A stretch of 64,000 bases of DNA, taken from NCBI GenBank assembly GCA_937872535.1, contig CALMTC010000004.1, forward strand, positions 1 through 64,000. The letters run 5' to 3'. The position numbers and the translations under genes are program-made. The notes beneath the pieces are model-generated. The model searched no databases and had not been told where the DNA came from. It saw only the letters and a program-made list of their open reading frames with translations. This stretch comes from an uncultured bacterium. GTDB lineage: Bacteria > Patescibacteriota > Gracilibacteria > Absconditabacterales > Absconditicoccaceae. Below, in pieces: positions 50,744 through 61,255 of this stretch; the first letter of the stretch is position 1; every line of letters starts with the position of its first letter.

Positions 50744-53008
50744 ATGAGTTGGAAACGATGTATAGCATTGGATGCTTTTAGTGGTTTTGTTTATATCAAT
50801 ACGGGTATTGTGAGTGGTGGGAATACTCATTCTGTGGCGTTATCTTTTGTCCCAAATAGTGCTGATCTTGTTATTCAAAAAACCGGATCTGTTGATTATG
50901 CTTCGTCAGGAGAGTTAGTTTCGTATGCTATTACTGTAACAAATAATGGTCCAGAGGCTCTCAATAATCTTACCATTAATGATATTTTATGAACAGGTCT
51001 TGTTTATATTGCTAGTTCTCTTTCTCCATCTGTAGTTGCTCAACCGGTAGCGGGTTGACTTCTCTATGGCTTTGAAGTGCCAGGACTCTTTATTTCTGGT
51101 GCAAATCTGACGTTATACTTGACTGCTATGGTTGTTGATAGTTCTGGGTCATTTGTGAATACTGTTTCTGTGACTGGTGATTTGATTGATATGAATGAAA
51201 CTAATAACAATTCATCTCGAACAATATTCCCTTATATTATAGACTTTTTACTTAATGGTTTTTCTTAACCTACTTCTTTGCTTTCGGGAGATACTATTTT
51301 CTATACTCTTACTTATCAGAATATTTGATCTCACATTATTTCAGGCTATACTCTTTCTTTTATTTTGTGAACAGGATTGGATTTAGTATCTGTCTCAACA
51401 CCTCTTGTCAGTAGTGGGTTGGTATCTTCTGGAATCTTGTTTTCTTATACTACATCTGGCTCTCTTGCTGTTTGACAAACTTGAGTACTTTATCTTACAG
51501 CTCTTGCTCTATTTGATTTATGAACTGGTAGTTCTTATGATTTATGGGCAGAAATTAGTGGTTCTCAGTTGGAGATTAATACTGGTAATAATGCCATTTA
51601 CCAGCTTGCTCCTTGGTTTACGGCTCCAGTCTGTGGAAACTTTGTTATAGAGGCTGGAGAACAATGTGATGCAGGACCTTGATGATCTTCACTTTGTTCT
51701 ATAAGTTGTACTGCTATCATTGTGATTCCACCAGTTGCACTGGTTTCACCATCTGGAGGAGGAGGTAGATCGAATCTATCACTGGATTATTGTCCAAATG
51801 GCGATGATTCTCCTAGTTATTATGACAAGAGTTGTATTAGCAATGTGTCTTTTGAGCCTGTAATTGATCAAAATATTTTTACATTGCCGACTGTTTTATT
51901 CCAATCAAAATATACAGAACCATTGATGCTTGGTTGTAAGTATTTTGATGTAGCTTATTATCTGAATGGAACTTTTCGAGATATGGATAATAGCCCTGAT
52001 AAGCGAGAATCTGAGATAATGCGTTTGAATTGTTATCGAAAATGAAGATATGATGATTGGCATTCATATTCTTCCAGACCTGTTACTTTTGGTGAAATGG
52101 TAAAAACACTTACTAAGGTTTCATTACTTTATGACTCAACTTATTTGCCCCAAGAGTGATTACTTTATGAAAAACCATGATATTTTTCAGATTTAGGTCC
52201 TGCTTCTTGGGAATCTCATTATGCTAATGATGCTTTGAGAATTGGATTGATTTCTGATAGTGATTTTGCTCAGAATAGTGATGAGCTTTTGAACTTTGAT
52301 GGAGAAAGATTTGTCTCTTTGATTAAGCTTTTACCTAAAATGGTCCGAGCTTATGAGTATTTGAATGGAGAAATTATTCTTGATGAGTCTTTGAAAAAAT
52401 CTAGTTCATTGTCTTTGGCTCGTACTCAACCAGCAACTTTTGAAGCTATCTTAAAGGCTGGAATTATTGGTATGATTGATCCTACTATAGATTATAAATG
52501 GAATAAACCAGTAACCAGAATAGAGTTTGCTAAAATGTTTATTAAGATCTTTGATCGTCATCTTACAATAAAAGTTTCTCCTGAAGTCGTAAAAAGTGAA
52601 CTTTATACAACAATCAATAAACAATTGAGGTTTAAGAAGGAATGAGATAGGATACCTTTTCTGAGTGATATGATTGACCAAATTAAACTGAGTGATCCTG
52701 ATACTTTTCGAGAAAAAACTTCTGCTTCTTTGTCGGAATTTATTTATCTGATGCAAGTAATTCGCGTTAATCCTTATAAAAAACCTTCGTATAAAGAAGT
52801 CGTAACAAGAGTTATTCAAAGTGATCTCTTTATCCTGGCCAAGAGCTTACTTGATAGGTATCCTACTAAACGAAATGTGCTTTTACCAAGAATTGGTGTG
52901 CTATTGTCTTGATTTGATAAGGCTACTTTCTTTCAAAAGTATGGTTTGACTGAACAAGAGTATTTTAGATATCTGGGTAAAATCTTTGATAGTCTTTATA
53001 ATCGTTAA
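50744..53008 (+). pseudogene. S-layer-type surface protein (DUF11, Cys-rich, SLH), interrupted by TAA
   Basis: One frame continues from 50744 to 53008 except for a TAA at 51266-51268. Before it: DUF11-like repeat (ADLVIQKTGSVDYASSGELV, YAITVTNNGPEALNNLTIND). After it: a second repeat starting PTSLLSGDTIFYTLTYQNIG, then CGNFVIEAGEQCDAG...CSISC (GEeCDdG-type Cys repeat), GGGG linker, CPNGDDSPSYYDKSC, and three SLH-like modules (VTRIEFAKMFIKIF). No signal peptide is seen at the 5' end, so the gene is also truncated there or starts elsewhere. Read as a decaying gene, though a sequencing error or two genes (51269 onwards without its own start) is possible. Confidence 0.7.
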
Positions 53009-53030
53009 TCTTTTTTAGTTTTATTTATTG

Positions 53031-53067
53031 AAAAAACCAGTTTACATTTATTGTAGACTGGTTTTTC
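53031..53067. terminator. Terminator between the SLH gene and the next minus gene
   Basis: AAAAACCAGTTTAC and GTAGACTGGTTTTT with a seven-base loop. Confidence 0.8.
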
Positions 53068-53072
53068 GATCT

Positions 53073-54083
53073 TTATTTTTTAATTTTTCTTTGATAGAGC
53101 CAGAATAAAAATTTTATCATTACGAGAGCGCCTACTAATAACCAAAATCGTTGAGGGAAGATAAATATGGTCGTGCTAATTACATATTCACTGATTGTTT
53201 TCTTTTCTGAGAGATTTTGTCAATCAATTACTCCTGAAGTTGGTTCATAAGCTACTACAAATGAATAGTCAAAGAATCCATAGTATCGAGGCAGTTTATC
53301 TATTTTGTATTTGAATTGAATTGTATCTCCAGCTACTATTTGTCTTGGAGTATCTATGATGGAATAACTATAGCCGAATCTGTTTGATAGAGACCCACTT
53401 ATTGATACTTTGTAGGGGATTGAGCCTGAGTTTACTGCTTCCATGATTGCTACTAGTTCGTTTGTAGTTGGATCTCGGTAAGAGTAAAGCTTTGGTTCTC
53501 TTGAAAGTGAATGGCGAGGAAAAGCATTTCAAGAGAATGATCTCAGAGAAAGTCACATTGTCACTTCTCCAGAGATGAGTGCGTCGATAAAATGAGCTTT
53601 ACGCACTTTTATGGTGAACATTTTGCCGCTTTCTTGGTGCTGAATATCTTGTGAATCGATTTCTGAGTATGTTATACAACCGTTTATGAGTCCAGCATAC
53701 GAGTCAGGAAACTCAATACTTGCTTTTTTGATTAAAGTTGTATTTCCTGGTAGTTCAAATGAGTTTTCATATCAAGTTACAAATTGTCAGAATATTTCTT
53801 TTTCTCCTTCGTTTTTACAGGCTTTTTTCTGATCGGTGTCGTTTGTGATTGTTCCATCTACGAATCAAATACTGAGTTTTACTTTTTCACTGGATTGATT
53901 GCTAAATGCCATACAGATCTCTTGTTTTTGGTTTTGATTTAGCTCTAAAACTAATGATTTTCACTGTTTTCAAGTACCTTCTTGGCAAAATGACATAGTG
54001 ACAGATCAGATCGCTGCATAGCTTATATTAGTTACTAAAAAGCTAAGAGTAGCAATTAATGTGATGGCAAGTTTATTATTCAT
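53073..54083 (-). CDS. Secreted Ig-like protein with C-terminal TM, WxL-interacting-like
   Basis: 336 residues. Signal peptide ending in SYA, a first beta domain (NQKQEICMAFSN, VKLSIGFVDGT), a second with GNTTLIKKASIEFPDSYAGL and VNSGSIPYKVSISGSL, GDTIQFKYKIDKLPRYYG and one C-terminal TM helix (QRFWLLVGALVMIKFLFWLY) with a basic end. This is the plan of DUF916/DUF3324 proteins that anchor WxL proteins. It lies in a cluster with a WxL-like gene. Confidence 0.6.
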
Positions 54084-54101
54084 TATTCAGGATTATAAAT
54101 T

Positions 54102-55064
54102 TTAAAATATTTTTTTAATCAGAGATTGTATTGTTGAATATATTTCTTGAATCATTTGAATAATCCAATCTCGTAGTCATTGTGAAGATTGACTATTATA
54201 GCGAATTATTTTACTGATTTCTTCTGACTTTTTTTCTATTGTGATAATAAGAGTATTTTCTTGATTTCTATCATTATATTCTGTGATATATTGCGTATTT
54301 TTTTCTATGACGGTGGAGATGAACTCTGGGGTTTTTAGGTTCAGGATTGTTGTTATTGTTTCGATTAGTTGATTTGGAGGTTTGTCTGTCTGGTACTCTG
54401 TTCTTGTTGTTTCTGGTGGCTGTGGTTTTTGAATTACTGGGATAATTCGTACTGGCAACCTCGGTGGAGAAACTGTGTCGCTTCCTGTTTTTATTGTTTG
54501 TATTGAGTTTATTTTTACTGTGGAACAGAGTCCGTCGTAGTAGCTTGGCGAGCTATCACCTCAAGGACATATATCTCGAAGTGATTCACTCAGACCTCAT
54601 CCTCATCAAGCAGTAGATGAAGGAGAGGATGGGGTGCTAGGCGGTGGCGTTACTGGAAAGAAATTGATCGTAAATACTTGAGGAGGTAGATATTCTATGC
54701 CACTAGAAAAATTGATGAAAATATATTTTATTCCATAGCTGGCAGTTAATTCTGTCGAAACTATTCAGCTATATGCTAAACCAGAACCTCATAAAATCAC
54801 TGTTTGTATGTCTCCAGTAATTGTGAATTGGCTTGCATCTGATGATTCTAGGAAGAATGAAATTGTTGAATTGTTCGTTTGGTATATTCAAGAGCTGAAT
54901 GTACCTGATCAAGGACCGATACTGGCTAATCCTGAAAAGGTATTTACTACTGAAAGAAAAACTTGTGTCTGCGATTCTGATGCAGCAAAAATTTTATCTT
55001 TATTGGCTAATAAGATACTCAGAACTATAAGTCATAAACTCATTCACATAAAAAATTTTCTCAT
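54102..55064 (-). CDS. Secreted surface protein with CPxGDxSPSYYD motif
   Basis: 320 residues. Signal SLGLIVLSILLANKDKIFA, then a beta-rich domain (about 35-150, ASIGPGSGTFSSGIYQTNNS, VIFLGGSGLAY-type), a Pro/Ser linker and GGGGG, then CPGGDSSPSYYDGLC, a repeat of the motif of the SLH gene at 51.8 kb. The C-terminal part is Pro/Thr-rich with a final amphipathic helix (DWIIQMIQEIYSTIQSLIKKIF). No anchor seen. Confidence 0.65.
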
Positions 55065-55187
55065 CTGCTTTTTTTATATTTTTTGATTAATTATCCTAGT
55101 TTATTTTTTTCCTCTTTTAAGTCCAAGAAATCAGTAAAAATCTCTATGAATGGATTGACAATTTTTGATATCTTTTTCTATTGTGAA

Positions 55188-55222
55188 AAAAAATCTCCCT
55201 TTTTCAAAAAGGAGATTTTCTC
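55188..55222 (-). terminator. Terminator of the WxL-like gene
   Basis: AAAATCTCC and GGAGATTTT with a CTTTTT/AAAAAG inner stem. Confidence 0.75.
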
Positions 55223-55238
55223 TGTTATTTTTTTAATT

Positions 55239-55829
55239 CTAGTTTTCTATCAACGTGTATGTCAGTGTGGCTGTATAGTTACCAATTGCTTGGAATGCCG
55301 GTACTGACACCTGTAGGAATGGATAACTACCATATTTTCCAATTACTCCCGAGTTCGCTGCTGTATCTCTTTTTATAAATGTGACTGGACTGTTGAGAGC
55401 TTGATAAGCAACTAAGGTGTCCGCTACTACTACTCTTGGATTTGCTGCTCCTGTAAGGAGGACAGTTCCTGTAGAAGTTACTTTTACAGCTACATTTGAC
55501 GATGCTATTGTTCCATTTGGTCCAGTGAGATTCGTCGATTGAAGTGTTGTGTAGTAACCAGAATTGGCACCTTTAAGATCTTCTACGAAGAAAGCGTTTG
55601 CTGCTCATGTGAACTGAGCTTCTTTGGTTGTCACTGTCGATGCAACGGTCACTGATCCGAGATCAAAATTTCCAGTGCTTCCGATTGACACTGCTCAACC
55701 AGATATGGTCAATGTAATTGCTGTATCAAGAGCTGCACTTACTTGTTTTACTACTCGTACGACGCTGAGAAGGGCACATGTTGCTCCTATAATAGTACCT
55801 CGTTTCACTACTTTTTTGTTGTTGTTCAT
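55239..55829 (-). CDS. WxL-like surface protein
   Basis: 196 residues. Signal-like start (KKVVKRGTIIGATCALLSVV and a site after VSA), then TLTISGGAVSIGSTGNFDLGSVTV, FFVEDLKGANSGYYTTLQST and at the end YPFLQVSVPAFQAIGNYTATLTYTLIEN (split), which follows WxL domain layout (FGS, D.RG...GW, YTATLTWTL). Consensus promoter TTGACA-16-TATAAT lies upstream, which suggests high expression. Probably a cell-surface or S-layer-like protein. Confidence 0.65.
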
Positions 55830-55901
55830 CTCTTTTGTTTATCTCTATATAAATAAATTTTTTTATTTATTGTTCTGTTTTTTCTTTTTGAACAATGTCT
55901 T

Positions 55902-55929
55902 ATTATATATAATATTTTCTATTTGTCAA
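55902..55929 (-). promoter_or_regulatory. Promoter of the WxL-like gene
   Basis: In minus-strand sense TTGACA, 16 bases, TATAAT, both hexamers perfect, with a 5' leader of about 65 bases. Confidence 0.85.
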
Positions 55930-55955
55930 TTTTTCTATAGCAGAATATAAATTTT

Positions 55956-58874
55956 TTAATATTCATAGATGGTAAATGTGAGAGTTCAATTATAAGATCA
56001 TGGATTTTGGTATGCTGGAATGAGGATTTTTATTTGTGGTGTATTTCAATAGATTCATCTTAGATAGTTATTTGGAGCAGTATTTCTCATGATATAGGTA
56101 AATACTCAACTCATTGCTTGAAAGGATGAAAGTCCAGTCGAAATAGTAACTAGAGGATTGGCTGAGCCACTGAGAAGCTGTATGCCTGTGGCTTGTATAA
56201 AAATACTTGAACTGGGAATTGTGCTAAATAATCATGAAAGAGGGGTGGCTGATAATGTCGTATAATAACCACTATTTAATCCTTTTTGATCACTAATACT
56301 GAAAGGAATGGTTGGAGACTGAATAGCTTCCTGTAGTATATTACTTGCTAAAAGTCCAGTAAATTGAAGCCCGGATGCACTATTTATAGTTACTGTTCCA
56401 ATTCGTTCTACTGTTGCTGTGATTTCTCATGTAGAGCCATCAAGATTTAGGTATTCAAATGTAAATGTCCCGTTATTAGTAAAGGTATAGACCCCTGTCG
56501 CATTATTATTTGTAATGATGGTGGTATTTGGTAGTCAAGTGACTGTTGCTTTTACTGATCAGGTCGTGGCTCCGGTGGTACTATAGTTTATAGATGGTCA
56601 TGTTACGATACTGAGGGCTGAAGTGAATACGAATGAACCAGAGTAGCCATAGGCGTTTATTACTTTAAGTGTTACATTGTAGGTTCAGTTGGCGAAAGGA
56701 CCTATTGTTTCGTTTGGTATTGTTCGCGTTCAGTTACTGGAATTTACTGTGCCTGTGTAATTTATTCAACTGATCGTAACTATAACTGAAGATGTTTTTG
56801 GTCATACTGTTCACGATAATGTCGGACTGTCATTATTGGTAGTCAGGGTTTGAAAAGTTCCTGTTAGTGCTGATAATAGTTGTATTCTAGGAACTGGTAA
56901 ATTTATATTGTAAACACGAGTTTCGTCTATTGCTCATGAAAAATATCTTGTTGGGGTGCTGGTACTTTGTCTTCCTATTGAAACGACATTTGCTGCATTA
57001 CTAGAAAATGTGACGAGTGGAGACGCTGTCGCTTCGGAGATGCCGTTTACATAAAGTCTTATATCTGTAGTGCTGTTAAAAACTCATACTATATAATATC
57101 GCTGTCCTGTAACTAGACTTGACGATGAATTTGTAATAGACTCTAATGTATTTCTTAAAATGACACTTGCTTTATTACCATTGAGACCGATTCCTCGATA
57201 TCTATTATTTGCTGATGATCTTGCAAGTCAGGCAATTCGTTGTACTCCAGAAAGACGACTTGGTCTTACTCGGGCTCCAATTGTAAAAGGGAATGCTGTG
57301 ACTATTTGATCATTTCTTTGAAGATATGCATTTGTTCCATTAAAGTTTACTATAGATTCTGCTCACAGAGTAGTGACAGTGTAACCTCCAAATCAAGTTG
57401 CATTATCTCCGTTAGTAGAACTGTCAAAAAAAACTGCACCACTATTACTACTTGTGATATGTCGGATTAATCAGGATGCCATTACTACACTATTTGTGTC
57501 TAGGTAAATTCTATCAGTAGTAAAAGCTGTAGTACCACCGGAATTACTGAATGCAGCATAGACTGTTTTGAGTTCATCTGTTCCTGTAAGTGTCCAGTTG
57601 AAGCTGCTAGAATATCCTGTCCAGTTTGCTGCATCTCTTGCTGCTGGTGTATTTCCAAATTTCATGAGAGTAGCTCCTGTTACATTGTTTTGGAGAGTAA
57701 CATTGAATCCGGTTGCTGTGGTTGCGTCATTATTTATGACAAATGATCCTGTTGAAAGTCAGAATGAAAATATTGTAAAATGTGTTGTGTTGAAAGAAAT
57801 CGTTGTTTCTCCATCTTGTTCTTTTGCTTCGGTAGTGGTTTGGTGTGATCGAGTTTCTCCGTTATCTTCTGAGAAAAAGACATCAATTGTGTTCCCTAGA
57901 AAAATAGAATCGACAGTGCTTGTGATTTGAACTGTTTTTGGGGTCATATCAATTTTATCAATAAAATCGATATTTTCATCTGTTTTTACTTTTATTGTTT
58001 TGAAAATATTATTATTTTCATCTGGGTAAGATGTCGTTTCGATGGTTTCAGGCTTATAAATGATTCACTGATAGGCTTTTCTTTCTCTTGTCAGTGCTTT
58101 TGTACCTGCGTTGATTTTAATTTTTATGGTTTCATCATCTGATACGAGGTCGATACTTTCTGTTATAATTCCTTGGGAGTATTTTGTTCTTATATTTTTC
58201 TTAATTTTATTATTTTCTTTAAAAAAGTTTTTATTCTGACTTTTGAAATTATTTCCAGTACATGGCTCAGTGACTATACAGTCTGTTCATGGAAAATCCA
58301 TTTCATTATAAAAATCAAGAATATTAGTATCTTCTTCAATTTCTTCTCAAGTATTTATTTCTGTTGTTCTGTCTTTTGTTATTAGGGAGATTTCTTTGTT
58401 ATCTGTATCATCAATAAGTGATTCATTATTTTTTCCACTTAATTCTATTGAGTTTCATAGATCTCAACTTCAAAACTCATTTGTGATGATTTCTCTTTCT
58501 TGATTTTCTCAAGTTATTATTGATCAAGTAATTTCTAGTGGACTATTTATTGTCGTATTATTTAAGCTATCTCATGATCCATTTTCCGAGGTAGAAATAT
58601 CGAAAGATGTAACAGTTGGTTGACTATTTTCAGTTTCATAAACTGTGATTGTTTGTGATTTCTCTTCATAAGTGGGAGGTGGAGTGTCTGTTTGTTCATA
58701 AACTGTGATTGTTTGTTCTGGTAAACTTACGGTTTCTGTTGTTTGTGTTATTTCTGCTTCTTGAGCAAATGTACTTTTTGAGCTTATCGATTGTATGATG
58801 ATTTGTGAAAAAATAGCAATAGTGATTGCTACTTTTATAACTGTCCCGTATGATATCTTTTTTATTTTTTCCAT
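55956..58874 (-). CDS. Large LamG/WxL surface adhesin
   Basis: 972 residues. Signal helix (about 12-32), then a repeat QTITVYE twice near 50-75, an acidic low-complexity stretch to about 170, beta domains, a LamG/concanavalin-like module (about 490-650; GFGGYTVTTL, VNFNGTNAYLQRNDQIVTAFPFTIGA), two Ig-like modules (TLKVINAYGYSGSFVFTS) and a C-terminal WxL-like domain ending in PAYQNPGSYNGTLTFTIYEY. Secreted; likely binds carbohydrate or host surface. Confidence 0.7.
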
Positions 58875-59054
58875 CTTTTGCTTTTATTTAGTTTATAATT
58901 TTCTCTTGTGATTGAGTATAGGAAAAAATTATAATTTAGTCAAAAAAATAGTGTTTTTATTAAATAGAATTATTGTCATTTTGATAAAAAGATATTTTAT
59001 AATGACTGAGAAGAAGCCAGATTAAAAAAATTAAGAAAAAAAGTATTTAAAAAT

Positions 59055-59082
59055 TTGACAGATTTAAAAAAATATTTATAAT
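59055..59082 (+). promoter_or_regulatory. Consensus promoter of the 59.1-60.0 kb RNA
   Basis: TTGACA (59055-59060), 16 bases, TATAAT (59077-59082): both hexamers match the sigma70 consensus exactly. The predicted start of transcription is about 59089. No ORF begins here. Confidence 0.85.
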
Positions 59083-59088
59083 TATCGT

Positions 59089-60037
59089 GTTGATGAGGGA
59101 TGAATGTTTTCGTTTCTGTATCGGTCATTAAAATGGAGTAGTTCTTTTTCCTAGTAGATGGTTGAGGCTTCATTACTTTTCTGAAGTTTTGCTGAGATTT
59201 GTGTCAGGTTTGTAGGTGATAGTGAAAATGGTTGGTAATTCGACCGTTGGAGGTATGATTAGCAGCCTTATTGTCTCCGCTGATTTGAGATGGTTTTCGG
59301 TTTCAGTCGTCTACTAGGGGGAAGGATATCTCAACTTATTATTGTGCGTGGCTTTTGAGGCTGAAGGTGCTAAGTCTTTGACTTGGTGCTGTCGGAGATT
59401 CGAGCTTTCCATGGACTTGTAGATTTCTGAGGAGAAACGGAACTTTTTCTTCGGTATCTAGCTTTTCTTTGTGATTGGTCTTTATATGAGGCTGATTATA
59501 GAGGGAGTTTCAGGGGAGTATTTCGTAATCTTTTCGATCTTTAGGGAGGAAAATACAATAATTGCGATGTTTGTTTAAAGTAGAAATACTTTTTATCAAT
59601 CTTTGTTATCCTGGCTGATAGCCGTTGTCTTCGTTCTTGACTGCTTTTCTTAATTTTTTCATCATAGAGGTATTATATCTTGATGGTGGTAAAGTCGAGT
59701 GAGTAGGTAAGAAAAAGATGATGAATGAAAAGACTTTTATTGAGAAGTACTGTCTGACTTGTTTTCAGAATCCTATTGGATGATGAGGATAGGGGATTAC
59801 TATACGATTTCGTATCGTGTATTATTTCAGTTTGGTGGGTAGTAAAAATTCTGAGTGCTGACTCTTCGTAGTCTCACTGTGAAACCTGTGTGTTGTCGGT
59901 GAAAGTCGACTTGCTAGGGTGGTGTGAACTTATCGTTTTCATCTTTTTATTATCGGGTCTTGTATGATAGTGGGTAGTGGTGTCTTTTCTCCTTTTTTTG
60001 TTCTTACATTATGCCAGATTTTATCTGGTGTTTTTTT
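59089..60037 (+). ncRNA. Large structured non-coding RNA, about 950 nt, unassigned
   Basis: No ORF over about 60 codons with UGA as sense on the + strand. A perfect promoter precedes and a terminator ends it. GC is well above the window. Hairpins seen: GTGCTAAGTC/GACTTGGTGC with a three-base loop (about 59366-59388), AAAGTA-GAAA-TACTTT (about 59577-59592), GTATTT/AAATAC, CCTAT/ATAGG, ACGAT/ATCGT, GACT/AGTC, and GTCGGT-GAAA-GTCGAC near 59903, a U-G closed GAAA hairpin. GATGAA near the 5' end can pair with TTCATC near the 3' end. Candidate for a new large RNA class. Confidence 0.75.
60011..60037 (+). terminator. Terminator of the large RNA
   Basis: CCAGAT and ATCTGG around a three-base loop, then GTG and seven T. 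Confidence 0.8.
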
Positions 60038-60192
60038 GTGCTGAAAAATTTCTTACTGATTCGTTCCACTTTACCCACTTTTTTATGATGGTTGAGTATG
60101 TTTTACAAAACTCTTGTAGTAAGAACTTATATTCATACATTTAAAAAAAAATTTTTTTCTGGTGAATGATTTATTTTTTTGATTAGTGAGTG

Positions 60193-60696
60193 ATGCGTGT
60201 GGTGATAGGGAGGGGAAGAGAAGTGACTTTGATCGGTGAATCTTTTTTGATAGCAGTGAACGGGAATTTTTCAGATTTAAAACTTTTTGATGATGAAAAA
60301 AATCGTTGTTCTTTGAAGATTGAAATAAATGATGACTGTGTTTGGTTTGATGATAAAAATAATATTTTAGACGAAAGCCAGATAAAAAATTTTGGTATTG
60401 AAGTGAAAAAAATCTGGAATAAATCATTTTTGATTATGATTGAGTGAAAAAAAATCATCTATCATCAGCCACAAAGTGAGCTTTATCAGCTAGATTTTAA
60501 GAGTGATGTGGTGCTTATTGATGCGCGTGTCGGTGAGAAGGAAGCTCTGGAGAGTGCGAGATTTGCTCAGGCTACTATAGTGACTGTTTATCATGTCGAT
60601 GGTGGGTTTGATGCGGTGGAGTTTTGTAGAAAAGTAATGCTCAATCACTTGGGGACACCAAAATATCTTAAATTTTCTCAGTATGTTGTGCTTTAA
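60193..60696 (+). CDS. Unknown soluble protein
   Basis: 167 residues from ATG 60193 (a GTG just before it is possible). Beta-rich N-terminal half (MRVVIGRGREVTLIGESFLI, VWFDDKNN), then VVLIDARVGEKEALESARFA and a helical end. No metal or nucleotide motif found; a metallo-beta-lactamase reading was rejected. Not recognised. Confidence 0.6.
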
Positions 60697-60743
60697 TTTT
60701 TTGAGGCTGGAATTTTTCTGGAAAGCGTTCTTGACTCCTTGTC

Positions 60744-61214
60744 TTGAAAAATTATAAGCAGAAAAGGTTTAATTTTTTACTTGAGGGGATGGCACATACT
60801 GGTTCACCAAGTATTGCTTGGATGGTGACGAGATTTTTAATTGGCTCTGTGTTGCTTTTTATCTGTTGGCTTCATCTTCAACAAAATGAAGCTGAAAAAA
60901 TTTCTTTGGTTTCTGGTTTTAAGGTTTTGTACCAAAAGTCAACTATTGTGCGAGAAAATATAGTGGGACAAGATGGAGATATTTTGTCTGAACAGTTTTC
61001 TCTTGTGAAGAGTTATGAAGAAGTAGTGAGAAATGCAGAAGCGAGATGTGTCTGACTTCCACTTGTTGAGACAGTTAACAAATCTTATCTAGATCTTAAG
61101 ACACAATCTTTGGCTGTTTATAAGGAAAAAAGACAGTACTATGTCAATCATCTTCATGAAATTATGGCTCAAGTACAAGAAATCTGTCCTGATAAAGGAA
61201 TGAGTTTGAAGTAA
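60744..61214 (+). CDS. Bitopic membrane protein, unknown
   Basis: 156 residues from TTG 60744, or 141 from the ATG at 60789. One TM helix (about 27-45, RFLIGSVLLFICWLHL) and an extracytoplasmic helix-rich part with coiled-coil character (YKEKRQYYVNHLHEIMAQVQ). No family recognised. It is upstream of cysS by 41 bases, so may share its transcript. Confidence 0.6.
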
Positions 61215-61255
61215 AAAAAATTTCTATCTGTTTTTTTAGTGTATAATTTTTTCTG

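Noticed and set aside
58990-59670. Minus-strand protein starting MMKKLRKAVKNEDN with TAA interruptions
   Set aside because: The frame is broken by a TAA and then TAATAA, and no domain is recognised; the open stretches are explained by the low frequency of TAA/TAG on the C/A-rich strand.
59089-60037. Group II intron
   Set aside because: A GAAA-capped U-G hairpin near 59903 and a GTGCG word near 59346 resemble intron parts, but there is no intron-encoded protein, no clear domain V-VI order and a normal promoter and terminator.
60193-60696. Metallo-beta-lactamase fold protein
   Set aside because: No HxHxDH or other metal ligands.
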